Assembly: GCF_008064635.1 (NCBI RefSeq) | Contig: NZ_VRYZ01000010.1 | Location: 62,001 to 126,000, forward strand | Reading direction: 5' to 3' | Length of the DNA: 64,000 nucleotides | DNA from: Parahaliea aestuarii | Lineage (GTDB): Bacteria > Pseudomonadota > Gammaproteobacteria > Pseudomonadales > Halieaceae | Shown: one piece after another, positions 28,819 through 36,996 of the stretch | Position numbering within the stretch: position 1 is the stretch's first letter | How the letters are laid out: every line of letters begins with the position of its first letter | The notes under the pieces: generated by a model | What the model was told of the DNA's origin: nothing | Databases searched by the model: none | Seen by the model: only the letters and a program-made list of their open reading frames with translations | Program-made: the position numbers and the translations under genes

Positions 28819-29539
28819 GGGACGGCAGGTTGTCGAAGGCCTGGCGAATGTTGTCGTCCCAGGACTGGCGCAGCAGGGCCAGGTAGGGGTGGTGCTCGTC
28901 CAGTTTGAAGTACTGGGCCTGGGGCTGCAGGCTGTCGGTCTTGTAGAACAGGCATTCCAGCGGCGGCCCCACGGTGGCATTGGAGCGGATGGTGGAGTCC
29001 ATCGACACCAGGGCGCAGCGCATGGCCGTGGCGTAGGGGGTGTTGCGGCGGATAATGCGATCCAGGATGGGCTTGCCGTACTTGGTCTCGCCAATCTGCA
29101 GGTAGGGGTGCTGCTCCGAGGCGGTGATGTGGTTGCCCTCGGGGTAGATCATGTACAGTTCCGGCGCGTGGCCCTTGATCTGGCCGCCGAGAATGAAGGT
29201 GGCGCCGGCGTCAAAGCCCGCCAGGGGGGCGTTGTCGCCACTGTGCTTGGCCTGTTCGCGCACGCTCAGCTTGCCGACATAGTCGGCGATTTCCGAAACG
29301 TAGCGCGCCTCCAGGATATTGAATCCGTTGTCTTCCTCCAGGTCGCGCTGGATCTGGGACACCACCGCCTGGCTGGTGGCCAGGTTGCCGGCGCTCAACA
29401 GGACCAGAGAGCGGTCGTAGGGTACCGAGAAGCGGTGCATCTTGCTGTAGGTGCTGACGCGGTCGGCACCGGCGTTGGTGCGGGAGTCGGAGCAGAACAC
29501 CAGGCCCTCGTCGAGGGCAATGGCCAGGCAGTAGGTCAT
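28790..29539 (-). CDS. Anbu, proteasome-type peptidase
   Basis: A 249-residue Ntn-hydrolase of the Anbu (ancestral beta-subunit) group, related to HslV and proteasome beta subunits. After Met removal the N-terminal Thr (MTYCLA) should be the nucleophile. DSRTNAG and the Lys of SKMHRFS match the Asp17/Lys33-like active-site residues, and SAGNLA is the conserved turn. No ATPase partner is adjacent, as is usual for Anbu. The recurring neighbours of Anbu in other genomes are exactly the ATP-grasp, alpha-E and transglutaminase genes that converge on it here. Confidence 0.9.
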   Translation of the reverse strand: MTYCLAIALDEGLVFCSDSRTNAGADRVSTYSKMHRFSVPYDRSLVLLSAGNLATSQAVVSQIQRDLEEDNGFNILEARYVSEIADYVGKLSVREQAKHSGDNAPLAGFDAGATFILGGQIKGHAPELYMIYPEGNHITASEQHPYLQIGETKYGKPILDRIIRRNTPYATAMRCALVSMDSTIRSNATVGPPLECLFYKTDSLQPQAQYFKLDEHHPYLALLRQSWDDNIRQAFDNLPSLNEVFAKEQ

Positions 29540-29600
29540 CGATGGAAGCGGGCCGGACGGCCGGTTGCAATTCAGGAGCAGCGAAGGATACTGACTCCCC

Positions 29601-30023
29601 GTGAAGAATACTACTACTCAGTGCGGGCCTCCGGAGCCCCCTTCCCCGGGCCCGCTGGCCGCTCTTCTGTGGCGGGCGGCGGCCCTGCTGACCCTGTTGC
29701 TGGGCGGGATTGGCATTGTTGTGCCGGGGCTACCCACTGTGCCCTTCTGGTTGCTGGCCGCCTGGTGCGCCAGCAGGGGCTGGCCGGCGGTGGAGCGCTG
29801 GCTGCTGGAACACCCGCGTCACGGCGTCAGTATCCGCGCCTGGCGCGAACGGGGTGCGGTGCCGCGCCGGGCGAAATGGTCGGCGACGGTGATGATGGCC
29901 CTGAGCAGCGGCCTGATTCTTTACCTGCCACTGATGCCCTGGGTGCAGGTGGTGGCGCCCTGCGCCATGCTGCTGGTCGCCATCTGGCTGTGGCAGCGCC
30001 CGGAGGACGGACGCCACCGTTAG
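29601..30023 (+). CDS. DUF454 (YbaN-type) inner-membrane protein
   Basis: A 140-residue protein with the DUF454 signature GGIGIVVPGLPTVPFWLLAA, a Trp- and Arg-rich loop (WLLEHPRHGVSIRAWRERGA) and two further hydrophobic helices. About three or four membrane spans are expected. Starts with GTG at 29601, with AAGGA 12 bases upstream. It is divergent from Anbu with a 61-base gap. Function unknown. Confidence 0.85.
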   Translation: MKNTTTQCGPPEPPSPGPLAALLWRAAALLTLLLGGIGIVVPGLPTVPFWLLAAWCASRGWPAVERWLLEHPRHGVSIRAWRERGAVPRRAKWSATVMMALSSGLILYLPLMPWVQVVAPCAMLLVAIWLWQRPEDGRHR

Positions 30024-30062
30024 GCTGTCCGCTTCGCGCAGTCGCAACCGGTGGCTGCTGCC

Positions 30063-30089
30063 TAAACTCTTCCTTAACTCTGCCGATAG
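30063..30089 (+). promoter_or_regulatory. FliA (sigma-28) promoter before the chemoreceptor gene
   Basis: TAAA at 30063-30066 and GCCGATAG at 30082-30089 are separated by exactly 15 bases. This matches the enterobacterial/pseudomonad sigma-28 consensus TAAA-N15-GCCGATAA at all but the last base. It lies 86 bases before the chemoreceptor ATG, in the correct orientation, and places the receptor in the late flagellar/motility regulon. Confidence 0.85.
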
Positions 30090-30174
30090 TTACCCCGCCT
30101 GATAATTCTGTCGGGCTTTCCGCTGTGCCTGCACTGGCGCCGGCGGGAATGTAACGAGAGAGTAATGGGTAGCT

Positions 30175-31788
30175 ATGCGATTCAAACACCGAATGTGGTT
30201 ACTTCCACTTCTGATGATGGTGATTCTCGCGGCGGGAATCACGGTCAATTCACGCATTACCGCGCGTGCCTCGGATGCCCTCACCCGGGTTCAGGCCGTA
30301 CAGTTCCCTGCGGTAGAGGCGCTGCGCACGGTGCAGGAGGACTTCGCCAATGTGCAGGAAGCCCTCAGCCGCACGGTCACCGAAGGTGATACCGGCGGCC
30401 TGACACAGGCCGACGAGTCTGCCGCTGAGGCGCGTGAAGCGCTGGCCCGCCTCGGCGCGCTGGATGAGGTGACGGCCCAGCTTGCCGCTGAGTTATCCGG
30501 CCGCTTTGAGCAGTACTACAGCGCTGCCACCGAGGCCACGACCATCCTGCTGGGCAATGCCGACGGCGACCCGGGCGCTGCCATTGAACAGATGCAGCAG
30601 ACCCTGCAGGCCTTTGACAGCCTGCTTCAGGACAGCAGTGAAGCCGCACTCGTGCAGTTCAGCGCTCTGTTGGCCGGTTCATCCGATGACCTGCAGCGCA
30701 CGCTGCAGGTGTTCATGCTCAGCTCGCTGGTCATGCTGATCGTAATATGGCTCGGATCCTGGCTGCAGATCAATCGCGTGCTGGCGGCACTCGGTGGTGA
30801 GCCGGAGGCAGCTGTCGCCGTGGTGCGCCGTATCGCCGATGGCGACTTCACCACCGAGGTGCAGACGCGCCCCGGCGACCAGAGCAGCCTGCTGTATGGC
30901 ATTGCCGTGCTCAAGGCGAAGCTGGGCGAGTTGATGCAGGGTGTCCACAGTTCTTCCGATGCGGTGGATTCCGCCGCCGCGGAAGTGAGTTCTGCGGTGG
31001 GGCTGTTGAGTGAGCGCACATCGGGGCAGGCTGCCAACCTGCAGGAAACCGCTGCGAGCATGGAGGAGATGACCTCGACCCTGCGCAACAGTGCCGAGCA
31101 CTCACGCCACGCCAATGACCTGGCCCAGGCCGCGCGCACTGAGGCGGAGGGTGGCCTGGAAGTCGTCAATCGCGCCGTCGATGCGATGTCGGAAATCGAC
31201 AGCTCTAGCAAGAAGATCGCAGACATCATCGGTGTGATCGACGAGATCGCCTTCCAGACCAACCTGCTGGCCCTGAATGCCGCGGTGGAAGCGGCGCGGG
31301 CCGGCGAGCAGGGGCGTGGATTTGCCGTGGTTGCCAGCGAAGTCGGCAGCCTCGCCCAGCGCAGCAGTTCGGCGGCGGGCGAGATCAAGGCGCTGATTCA
31401 GGACAGTGTCGGCAAAATCCGCGATGGCAGGGGCCTGGTGAACGAATCGGGCAACTACCTCAACGCCATCGTGGCCTCGGTGAAGAAAGTGACGGACATC
31501 ATCGGCGAGATATCGACGGCCAGCCAGGAGCAGGCCGCCGGCCTGGAACAGGTCAACCACGCGGTGACCCAGATGGACCGGATGACCCAGCAGAATGCGG
31601 CCATGGTCGAGCAGGTCACCGAACTGGCCAGTCGCCTGACCAGCGAGTCGCGGGACCTGGCCGGTACCGTCAGCGCCTTCCGCATCGAAGCTGCGGCCAG
31701 CGCAGAAGCGCAACCGGTTGTCGACCAGATGCGGCGCGCGCCGGCGAACAGGTCCGCTGGCAACGAACCCCTGGGGAGGGCCGCCTGA
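30175..31788 (+). CDS. Methyl-accepting chemotaxis protein
   Basis: A 537-residue transmembrane chemoreceptor. One N-terminal membrane helix (WLLPLLMMVILAAGI), a helical periplasmic sensor region (about 28-178), a second span (VFMLSSLVMLIVIWLGSWL), a short HAMP segment (ADGDFTTEV) and a long cytoplasmic coiled coil follow. The signalling tip IDEIAFQTNLLALNAAVEAA is intact, including the hairpin AARAGEQGRGFAVVA. No CheR-binding pentapeptide at the C-terminus. Expression is likely FliA-dependent. Ligand unknown; the following porin and binding-protein genes may be linked to its input. Confidence 0.95.
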   Translation: MRFKHRMWLLPLLMMVILAAGITVNSRITARASDALTRVQAVQFPAVEALRTVQEDFANVQEALSRTVTEGDTGGLTQADESAAEAREALARLGALDEVTAQLAAELSGRFEQYYSAATEATTILLGNADGDPGAAIEQMQQTLQAFDSLLQDSSEAALVQFSALLAGSSDDLQRTLQVFMLSSLVMLIVIWLGSWLQINRVLAALGGEPEAAVAVVRRIADGDFTTEVQTRPGDQSSLLYGIAVLKAKLGELMQGVHSSSDAVDSAAAEVSSAVGLLSERTSGQAANLQETAASMEEMTSTLRNSAEHSRHANDLAQAARTEAEGGLEVVNRAVDAMSEIDSSSKKIADIIGVIDEIAFQTNLLALNAAVEAARAGEQGRGFAVVASEVGSLAQRSSSAAGEIKALIQDSVGKIRDGRGLVNESGNYLNAIVASVKKVTDIIGEISTASQEQAAGLEQVNHAVTQMDRMTQQNAAMVEQVTELASRLTSESRDLAGTVSAFRIEAAASAEAQPVVDQMRRAPANRSAGNEPLGRAA

Positions 31789-31859
31789 GCGGCTCTTTCC
31801 TCCACCCCCAAAAAATCCCCAAGCAAATTTTCTAGCGACTGGACTTAACTGGAGTCTTT

Positions 31860-32984
31860 ATGAACCACTGCGTTAAAGCGGTGCTGGCTGCGTCGGCACT
31901 GATACACACTGCGACCCCGGCATTTGCCGCGGTAGAACTGGGCGAGCACGCCATGCTGAGTGCCTTTGGCACCACCGGGCTGGTCGTAACCGATAACGAC
32001 GATGTCGAGTACGTGCGCGATGGACAGCCCAGCGGGGCGACCACCGACCCTGAATTCAAGGTCGATACCAACCTCGGCGTACAGCTCAATGTGAACGCGA
32101 CTGACTGGCTGTCCGGCACCGTACAGCTGCTGACCCAGCAGCGCAGCGAAATGAATCTGGACACCGAAGTTGAATGGGCCTTCCTCGCGGTGGAGCCGCT
32201 GGACGGACTGCGCCTGCGGGCGGGCCGGACTGCGCTGCCGATGTTCATGATTTCCGACACCCGCAATGTCGGTTACGCCAACAACTGGGTGCGTCCCCCG
32301 GACGAGGTGTACGGCATGGCCCTGCTCCACCGCCTCGATGGCATCGACCTCAGCTACCGCTGGTCGCTGGGTGCGGGATCGCTGACCCTGACCGCGCTTG
32401 CCGGTGAAAGTGAAATGAACACCTCTGGTATCGAAGCCGAGGCCAAAGACGTGCGCGGACTGACCGCCCGCTGGGAAGGCCAGGTACTGACCCTGCGTGC
32501 CGGCCACGTGGAAAGCGAAGTGGAGCTTGAGCCTTTCGGCATTCCCGGCGGCGCCACGGATGACTACAGCTTCAGCAATGTCGGTGTCATTTTCGATCGC
32601 GACAATCTCGTCGCACAGGCCGAGTACGTGCAGCGACGCGCTGAGGACTACGGCCAGTTTGCCGATGCCGATGGCTGGTACGTGATGGGTGGCTACCGCA
32701 TTGGTGATGTCCTTCCCTACGCCATTTACTCGCGCACCGAGCCGGAGGAAAAAAGCCCCGCGGGCCAGATGTCCGGCGAGCAGTCCACTATTGCAGCGGG
32801 CCTGCGCTGGGACGCGTTCAGTGCCGTGGCCATCAAGTTCCAGCTCGACTACGTGGACACGCACGGTACGCCCGGCATCAGCTTCGCAACGCCGCCGCTG
32901 GCACAGCCGCTGTCGGTACTGGACAAGGCGCCTGTGCTCGACGACGTGGTGGTCGCCAGCGTCGCCATCGACTTTGTATTCTAG
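31860..32984 (+). CDS. Outer-membrane beta-barrel (porin-like) protein
   Basis: A 374-residue exported protein: signal peptide ending ATPAFA-A, then alternating amphipathic beta strands and a terminal strand ending in FVF, typical of BAM-assembled barrels. The strand pattern and LRAGRTALPMFMISD segment resemble small porins that accompany phosphate-binding-like proteins. A GGAG site lies just before the ATG. It follows the chemoreceptor by 71 bases and precedes the mini binding protein by 9, so the three may be one unit. Substrate unknown. Confidence 0.8.
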   Translation: MNHCVKAVLAASALIHTATPAFAAVELGEHAMLSAFGTTGLVVTDNDDVEYVRDGQPSGATTDPEFKVDTNLGVQLNVNATDWLSGTVQLLTQQRSEMNLDTEVEWAFLAVEPLDGLRLRAGRTALPMFMISDTRNVGYANNWVRPPDEVYGMALLHRLDGIDLSYRWSLGAGSLTLTALAGESEMNTSGIEAEAKDVRGLTARWEGQVLTLRAGHVESEVELEPFGIPGGATDDYSFSNVGVIFDRDNLVAQAEYVQRRAEDYGQFADADGWYVMGGYRIGDVLPYAIYSRTEPEEKSPAGQMSGEQSTIAAGLRWDAFSAVAIKFQLDYVDTHGTPGISFATPPLAQPLSVLDKAPVLDDVVVASVAIDFVF

Positions 32985-32993
32985 GAGGTAACC

Positions 32994-33386
32994 ATGAAAC
33001 GCATAATGCTGTTGATTGCCAGCGCACTGCTGGCGGCGAACGCGCATGCCGGGATTGCCGTGGTGGTGAACCCGGCGGCGGCTGACCTGACCAGCGACCA
33101 GGTTGCGGCGATCTATCTCGGCAAGGACAAGAGCTTCAGCCCTCTGGATCTGCCGGCCTCTGATGCAATCCGGGCGGACTTTTACCAGAAGGCGACCGGT
33201 CGCAGCCTGTCACAGGTCAAGGCAACGTGGTCGCGCCTGATGTTCTCCGGCAAGGCCCAGCCCCCGGAAGAGCTGCCGGACGCGGCCAGTGTCAAACAGG
33301 CTGTTGCCGGTGATGCCAAAGCCATCGGTTACATCGATGCGGCGGCGGTCGATGGCAGCGTCAAGGTTGTGCTTACGCTGGATTAA
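32994..33386 (+). CDS. Half-size phosphate-binding-like periplasmic protein
   Basis: A 130-residue protein with signal peptide (MKRIMLLIASALLAANAHA) and a single PstS-like lobe: VVVNPAAADLTSDQVAAIYLGK is the repeated opening strand-helix of PBP-like phosphate proteins, and KAIGYIDAAAVDGSVKVV is the closing strand. True PstS proteins are about twice as long with two lobes, so this is a one-lobe form. It is probably not a complete ABC transporter component, as no permease or ATPase is near. AGGAGG precedes the start. Confidence 0.8.
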   Translation: MKRIMLLIASALLAANAHAGIAVVVNPAAADLTSDQVAAIYLGKDKSFSPLDLPASDAIRADFYQKATGRSLSQVKATWSRLMFSGKAQPPEELPDAASVKQAVAGDAKAIGYIDAAAVDGSVKVVLTLD

Positions 33387-33393
33387 CTCCCGG

Positions 33394-34518
33394 CTAGAAC
33401 GCAAACTGCCCCTGCCGTGGGTGCGCTTCGGCGATACCGGCGGCGGGGGCCTTCTCCGCTTTTACCGATTCCAGCCCGGACAGGGTCAGGCCCAGCAGGC
33501 GGGCTCCCCGCGGCAGCGGCAGCTGCGCAGCCAGCAGGGCCTGGCCGACCTCTGCCAGGACATTGCAGCTGGCCACCGGCTGCTCCAGCGAGCGCGCCCG
33601 GGTGATCTGGCGGAAGTCATTGAACTTCAGTTTCAGGGTGACCGTACGCCCCCGGCTGCCGTGCTTTTCCGCCCGTTCCCACACCGTGCTGGCGATGGCC
33701 TCCAGGGCCTCCCGCAGTTTCGCCTCTTCTTCCAGATCTTCACTGTAAGTGCGCTCGGCACCGATGGATTTGCGCACCCGGTCCGGTTTCACCGGGCGGT
33801 GATCGATGCCGCGGCTGGCGCGGTACAGATACTCCGCGGATTTGCCGAAGTGCTGCTGCAGGAAGTCCATCTCGCAGGCGCGCAGGTCGGCGCCGGAGTG
33901 AATGTCCAGCCCCGCCATTTTTTCCGCGGTTTTCGGGCCAACGCCGTAGAAGCGGCGCGCGGGCAGGGCGGCGACGAAGGCCTCTCCCTGCTCCGGGCGC
34001 ACCACGCACTGGCCGTTGGGCTTGTTCTGGTCCGAGGCGATCTTGGCCAGGAACTTGTTGTAGCTGATACCGGCGCTGGCGGTGAGCCCGGTGTCCTCGA
34101 GAATCTGGCGCCGGATTTGCAGCGCAATGCCGGTGGCACTGCCGACCTTGAGGCGATCTTCACTGACGTCCAGGTAGGCCTCGTCCAGCGACAACGGCTC
34201 GATCAGGTCGGTATAGCGGCGAAAGATGGCGTGTATCTGCTGTGACACCGCGCGGTAGACCTCAAAGCGCGGTTTGACAAAGACCAGCGCCGGGCAGCGT
34301 CGTTTGGCGGTGACCGAGGGCATGGCCGAACGCACCCCAAACTGGCGCGCCTCGTAGCTGGCCGCCGCCACCACCCCGCGGGCCGATGAGCCGCCCACGG
34401 CCACGGGCCTGCCGCGCAGCTCGGGGTTGTCGCGCTGTTCCACGCTGGCAAAGAAGGCATCCATATCGATGTGGATGATCTTGCGCGGGGAGGTTCTGTC
34501 GCCGGGTTCCTGGTGCAT
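33394..34518 (-). CDS. dinB: DNA polymerase IV (Y family)
   Basis: A translesion polymerase of 374 residues with the catalytic motifs IHIDMDAFFASVEQ (metal-binding Asp) and LSLDEAYLDV (catalytic Asp-Glu), and FLAKIASDQNKPNG. An HhH region follows (FYGVGPKTAEKM), then the little-finger domain (KSIGAERTYSEDL). The extreme C-terminus does not show a clear beta-clamp motif. It is divergent from the TonB receptor gene. A -10/-35 pair lies immediately upstream (34526-34554). No CTG-N10-CAG LexA-like box was found. Confidence 0.96.
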   Translation of the reverse strand: MHQEPGDRTSPRKIIHIDMDAFFASVEQRDNPELRGRPVAVGGSSARGVVAAASYEARQFGVRSAMPSVTAKRRCPALVFVKPRFEVYRAVSQQIHAIFRRYTDLIEPLSLDEAYLDVSEDRLKVGSATGIALQIRRQILEDTGLTASAGISYNKFLAKIASDQNKPNGQCVVRPEQGEAFVAALPARRFYGVGPKTAEKMAGLDIHSGADLRACEMDFLQQHFGKSAEYLYRASRGIDHRPVKPDRVRKSIGAERTYSEDLEEEAKLREALEAIASTVWERAEKHGSRGRTVTLKLKFNDFRQITRARSLEQPVASCNVLAEVGQALLAAQLPLPRGARLLGLTLSGLESVKAEKAPAAGIAEAHPRQGQFAF

Positions 34519-34525
34519 GGCGCGA

Positions 34526-34554
34526 ATACTAGAACTCCCGGCGCGCGCTGTCAG
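34526..34554 (-). promoter_or_regulatory. Candidate sigma-70 promoter of dinB
   Basis: Reading the minus strand, CTGACA (34554-34549) and TAGTAT (34531-34526) are spaced by 17 bases, close to TTGACA/TATAAT. Predicted transcription begins at about 34519-34520, essentially at the dinB ATG (34518). Confidence 0.45.
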
Positions 34555-34653
34555 CAGGTTGCGGCGGCCCTATAGTGCAAATTGGGCCATTGAGGGGCGC
34601 CGGCGGCCGGACCCAGAATACGGCGACAATAACAACGCGCTGGAGCTCTGCCC

Positions 34654-36960
34654 ATGAAGTCCGAACGACGTCTTGCCGCCCGCCAGGCTGTTTCCCTGCC
34701 GCTGGCCGCCCTGCTGGCGGCCAGCCCTGCACTGCCGGTGGCCGCCGCGGTGCTGGAAGAGGTGGTGGTCACCGCCGAACGGCGCGAGGAGAACCTGCAG
34801 GAAACGCCTATCGCCGTGACCGCCTTCAATGAACAGACCCTGCTCGACCTGGGTATTCACGATCTCAAGGGGGTGGGCGACATTGTGCCGAACGTGCGCG
34901 TGGTGGCGCTGAACTCCACGGCGGTTTCCGCGGCGGCGACTATTCGCGGCATGGCGTCCGCCGAGCCCTCCCTCGCCCAGGACCCGAAGGTGGGCTTCTA
35001 CCTGGACGGTGTCTACCTGTCGAAAAACACCGGCTCGGTGTTTGACGTGGTCGACCTGGAGCGGGTCGAGGTGCTGCGCGGTCCCCAGGGTACCCTGTAC
35101 GGCAAAAACACCACCGGCGGTGCCATCAACCTGATCAGCAAAAAGCCCTCCGGCGAACTCGGCTTCAAGCAGCAGCTGACCGGCGGTGACCGCGGTCGCT
35201 TCCGCAGTTCCACAACCCTGGATGTGCCCGAGTGGAACGGGCTGTCCGCCAAACTGGGTTACGTTGTGATCCAGCATGACGGCTTTATCGAGAATACCGG
35301 CAGCAGCCGGCCCGACCGCCTGGGTGCGGTCGACAATGACGCCTGGCGCCTGGCATTGCGCTGGCAGGCCAGCGACGACTTTACCGCCGACCTGAGTTAC
35401 CAGGAGACCAGCACCGAGGCGGTGCCGCCGGCCGGCCAGCTGACGGCGATCGAGCCAAGCTACCTCGACCTGCCCACGGTGACCTCTTTCTCGCCGTTCA
35501 CCGTTGTTTCACCGGCCGACAACCCCTTCCGGGAAGCGCTGGAGTCCGGTGCCGTGAGCGAGGACCGGCTGGGCAAGCTGGCCCTGGACAACCAGGGCTA
35601 CGAGCGCTATGACATCGTCGACGCGGCACTGCACCTGAGCTGGCAGCTGGGCGCGCTGGAGCTGCGCTCCATCACCGGCTATCACGATCTCGATGGCGGG
35701 CTGGTGGGCAATGACCAGGATGGCGGCAGCTGGAGCGTGCCCTTCGGTCACTTTGCGCTGGCCGAATACCAGGGCAACCGCAAGGCCCACACGGCCTGGT
35801 CCCAGGAGTTGCAGCTGATCGGCAGCAGTGCCGACGAGCGCTGGTCCTATGTCAGCGGCCTCTACTACTTCGAAGAAGAAGCCGAGGAGTTGCACAACCG
35901 CTGGGACCTGCTGATCTACCTGCCCGGCGGCGTACTGCCGGGCTTTGACAGCGGCGTGCTGGTGAACCAGAACGCGCTGCTGGGCCCACCGCCCACCGGC
36001 CTCGGGGAGGAATACAGCGTGGACAACACCTCCTGGGCCGCCTATTCCCAGGTAACCTGGACGCCACCGGTACTGGGTGACCGCCTGGACCTGACGCTGG
36101 GGCTGCGTTACACCGAGGATGAGAAGCAGGCGGTCATCCTGGACGCCACGCCCAACTGGGAGCAAACGGCCGACTGGAGCAACTGGAATCCCACCGCGAC
36201 GGTGACCTATCGCTTCAGTGATGACATCAACGGCTACGCCAAGGTGGCCACCGGTTACAACGCCGGCAGCCACCCGGTGCGCGCCGGCAATGAAGAGGCC
36301 TTTGCCCTGACCGCCGATGAGGAGACTCTCACAGACTACGAGATCGGCCTGAAGAGCGAGCTGCTGGATCGCCGCCTGCGCATCAACCTGGCTGCCTTTC
36401 ACTACGACTACGACGATCTGCAGGTCAATGACTTTGTCTCCGGCGCCACGGTGCTGCTGAATGCCGGCCAGGCGACCATCCAGGGGCTGGAGTTTGAATC
36501 CACCCTGCAGGTCACCGATACGCTGGTGCTGGGGCTCGATTACGGCTACCTGGACTTTGATTACGACGAGTTTGTGGTGGGCGGCCAGGATATCGCAGAC
36601 AGTGCGCGGGCGCCCTTTGCACCGGAGCACACCGCCCACACCTGGGCCCAGTGGCGCTGGCCACTGCATAGCGCGGGCGAGTTGCGCCTGCGGGTGGATG
36701 TGACCTACACCGATGAGTACAACTTCAGCCCGACGCTGTACAGCAACGGTACCGCGGACGAGCGCACCCTGGCGGATGCCCGCCTGGCCTGGTCCGATAT
36801 TCCCCTGGGCGGCGGCGCGCTGGCACTGGCGGTATGGGGCCGCAACATCACCAACGAGCCCTATCGCGAGTTCGGCACCGACTTCGGTACCCTCGGCTTC
36901 ACCACCAATGTCTACGGTGACCTGGCGACCTGGGGAGTGGATGTGATCTATGAATACTGA
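34654..36960 (+). CDS. TonB-dependent outer-membrane receptor
   Basis: A 768-residue receptor: signal peptide (to about AAA-V), TonB box LEEVVVTAERR, plug domain (ETPIAVTAF, GFYLDGVYL, LRGPQGTLYGKNTTGGAINL) and a beta barrel ending in VDVIYEY. The QGTLYGKNTTGGAINL wording is typical of the large receptor class in Sphingomonads and Halieaceae that import diverse organic compounds rather than only siderophores. It is followed after 36 bases by an APH-type kinase, suggesting uptake plus phosphorylation of the same compound (inference). Confidence 0.94.
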   Translation: MKSERRLAARQAVSLPLAALLAASPALPVAAAVLEEVVVTAERREENLQETPIAVTAFNEQTLLDLGIHDLKGVGDIVPNVRVVALNSTAVSAAATIRGMASAEPSLAQDPKVGFYLDGVYLSKNTGSVFDVVDLERVEVLRGPQGTLYGKNTTGGAINLISKKPSGELGFKQQLTGGDRGRFRSSTTLDVPEWNGLSAKLGYVVIQHDGFIENTGSSRPDRLGAVDNDAWRLALRWQASDDFTADLSYQETSTEAVPPAGQLTAIEPSYLDLPTVTSFSPFTVVSPADNPFREALESGAVSEDRLGKLALDNQGYERYDIVDAALHLSWQLGALELRSITGYHDLDGGLVGNDQDGGSWSVPFGHFALAEYQGNRKAHTAWSQELQLIGSSADERWSYVSGLYYFEEEAEELHNRWDLLIYLPGGVLPGFDSGVLVNQNALLGPPPTGLGEEYSVDNTSWAAYSQVTWTPPVLGDRLDLTLGLRYTEDEKQAVILDATPNWEQTADWSNWNPTATVTYRFSDDINGYAKVATGYNAGSHPVRAGNEEAFALTADEETLTDYEIGLKSELLDRRLRINLAAFHYDYDDLQVNDFVSGATVLLNAGQATIQGLEFESTLQVTDTLVLGLDYGYLDFDYDEFVVGGQDIADSARAPFAPEHTAHTWAQWRWPLHSAGELRLRVDVTYTDEYNFSPTLYSNGTADERTLADARLAWSDIPLGGGALALAVWGRNITNEPYREFGTDFGTLGFTTNVYGDLATWGVDVIYEY

Positions 36961-36996
36961 AGCCGCAGCCACCACCTACCGCGAGAGGAATCAGGT

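Noticed and set aside
33387-34653. LexA-binding site controlling dinB
   Set aside because: No CTG-N10-CAG palindrome was found in the dinB upstream region.
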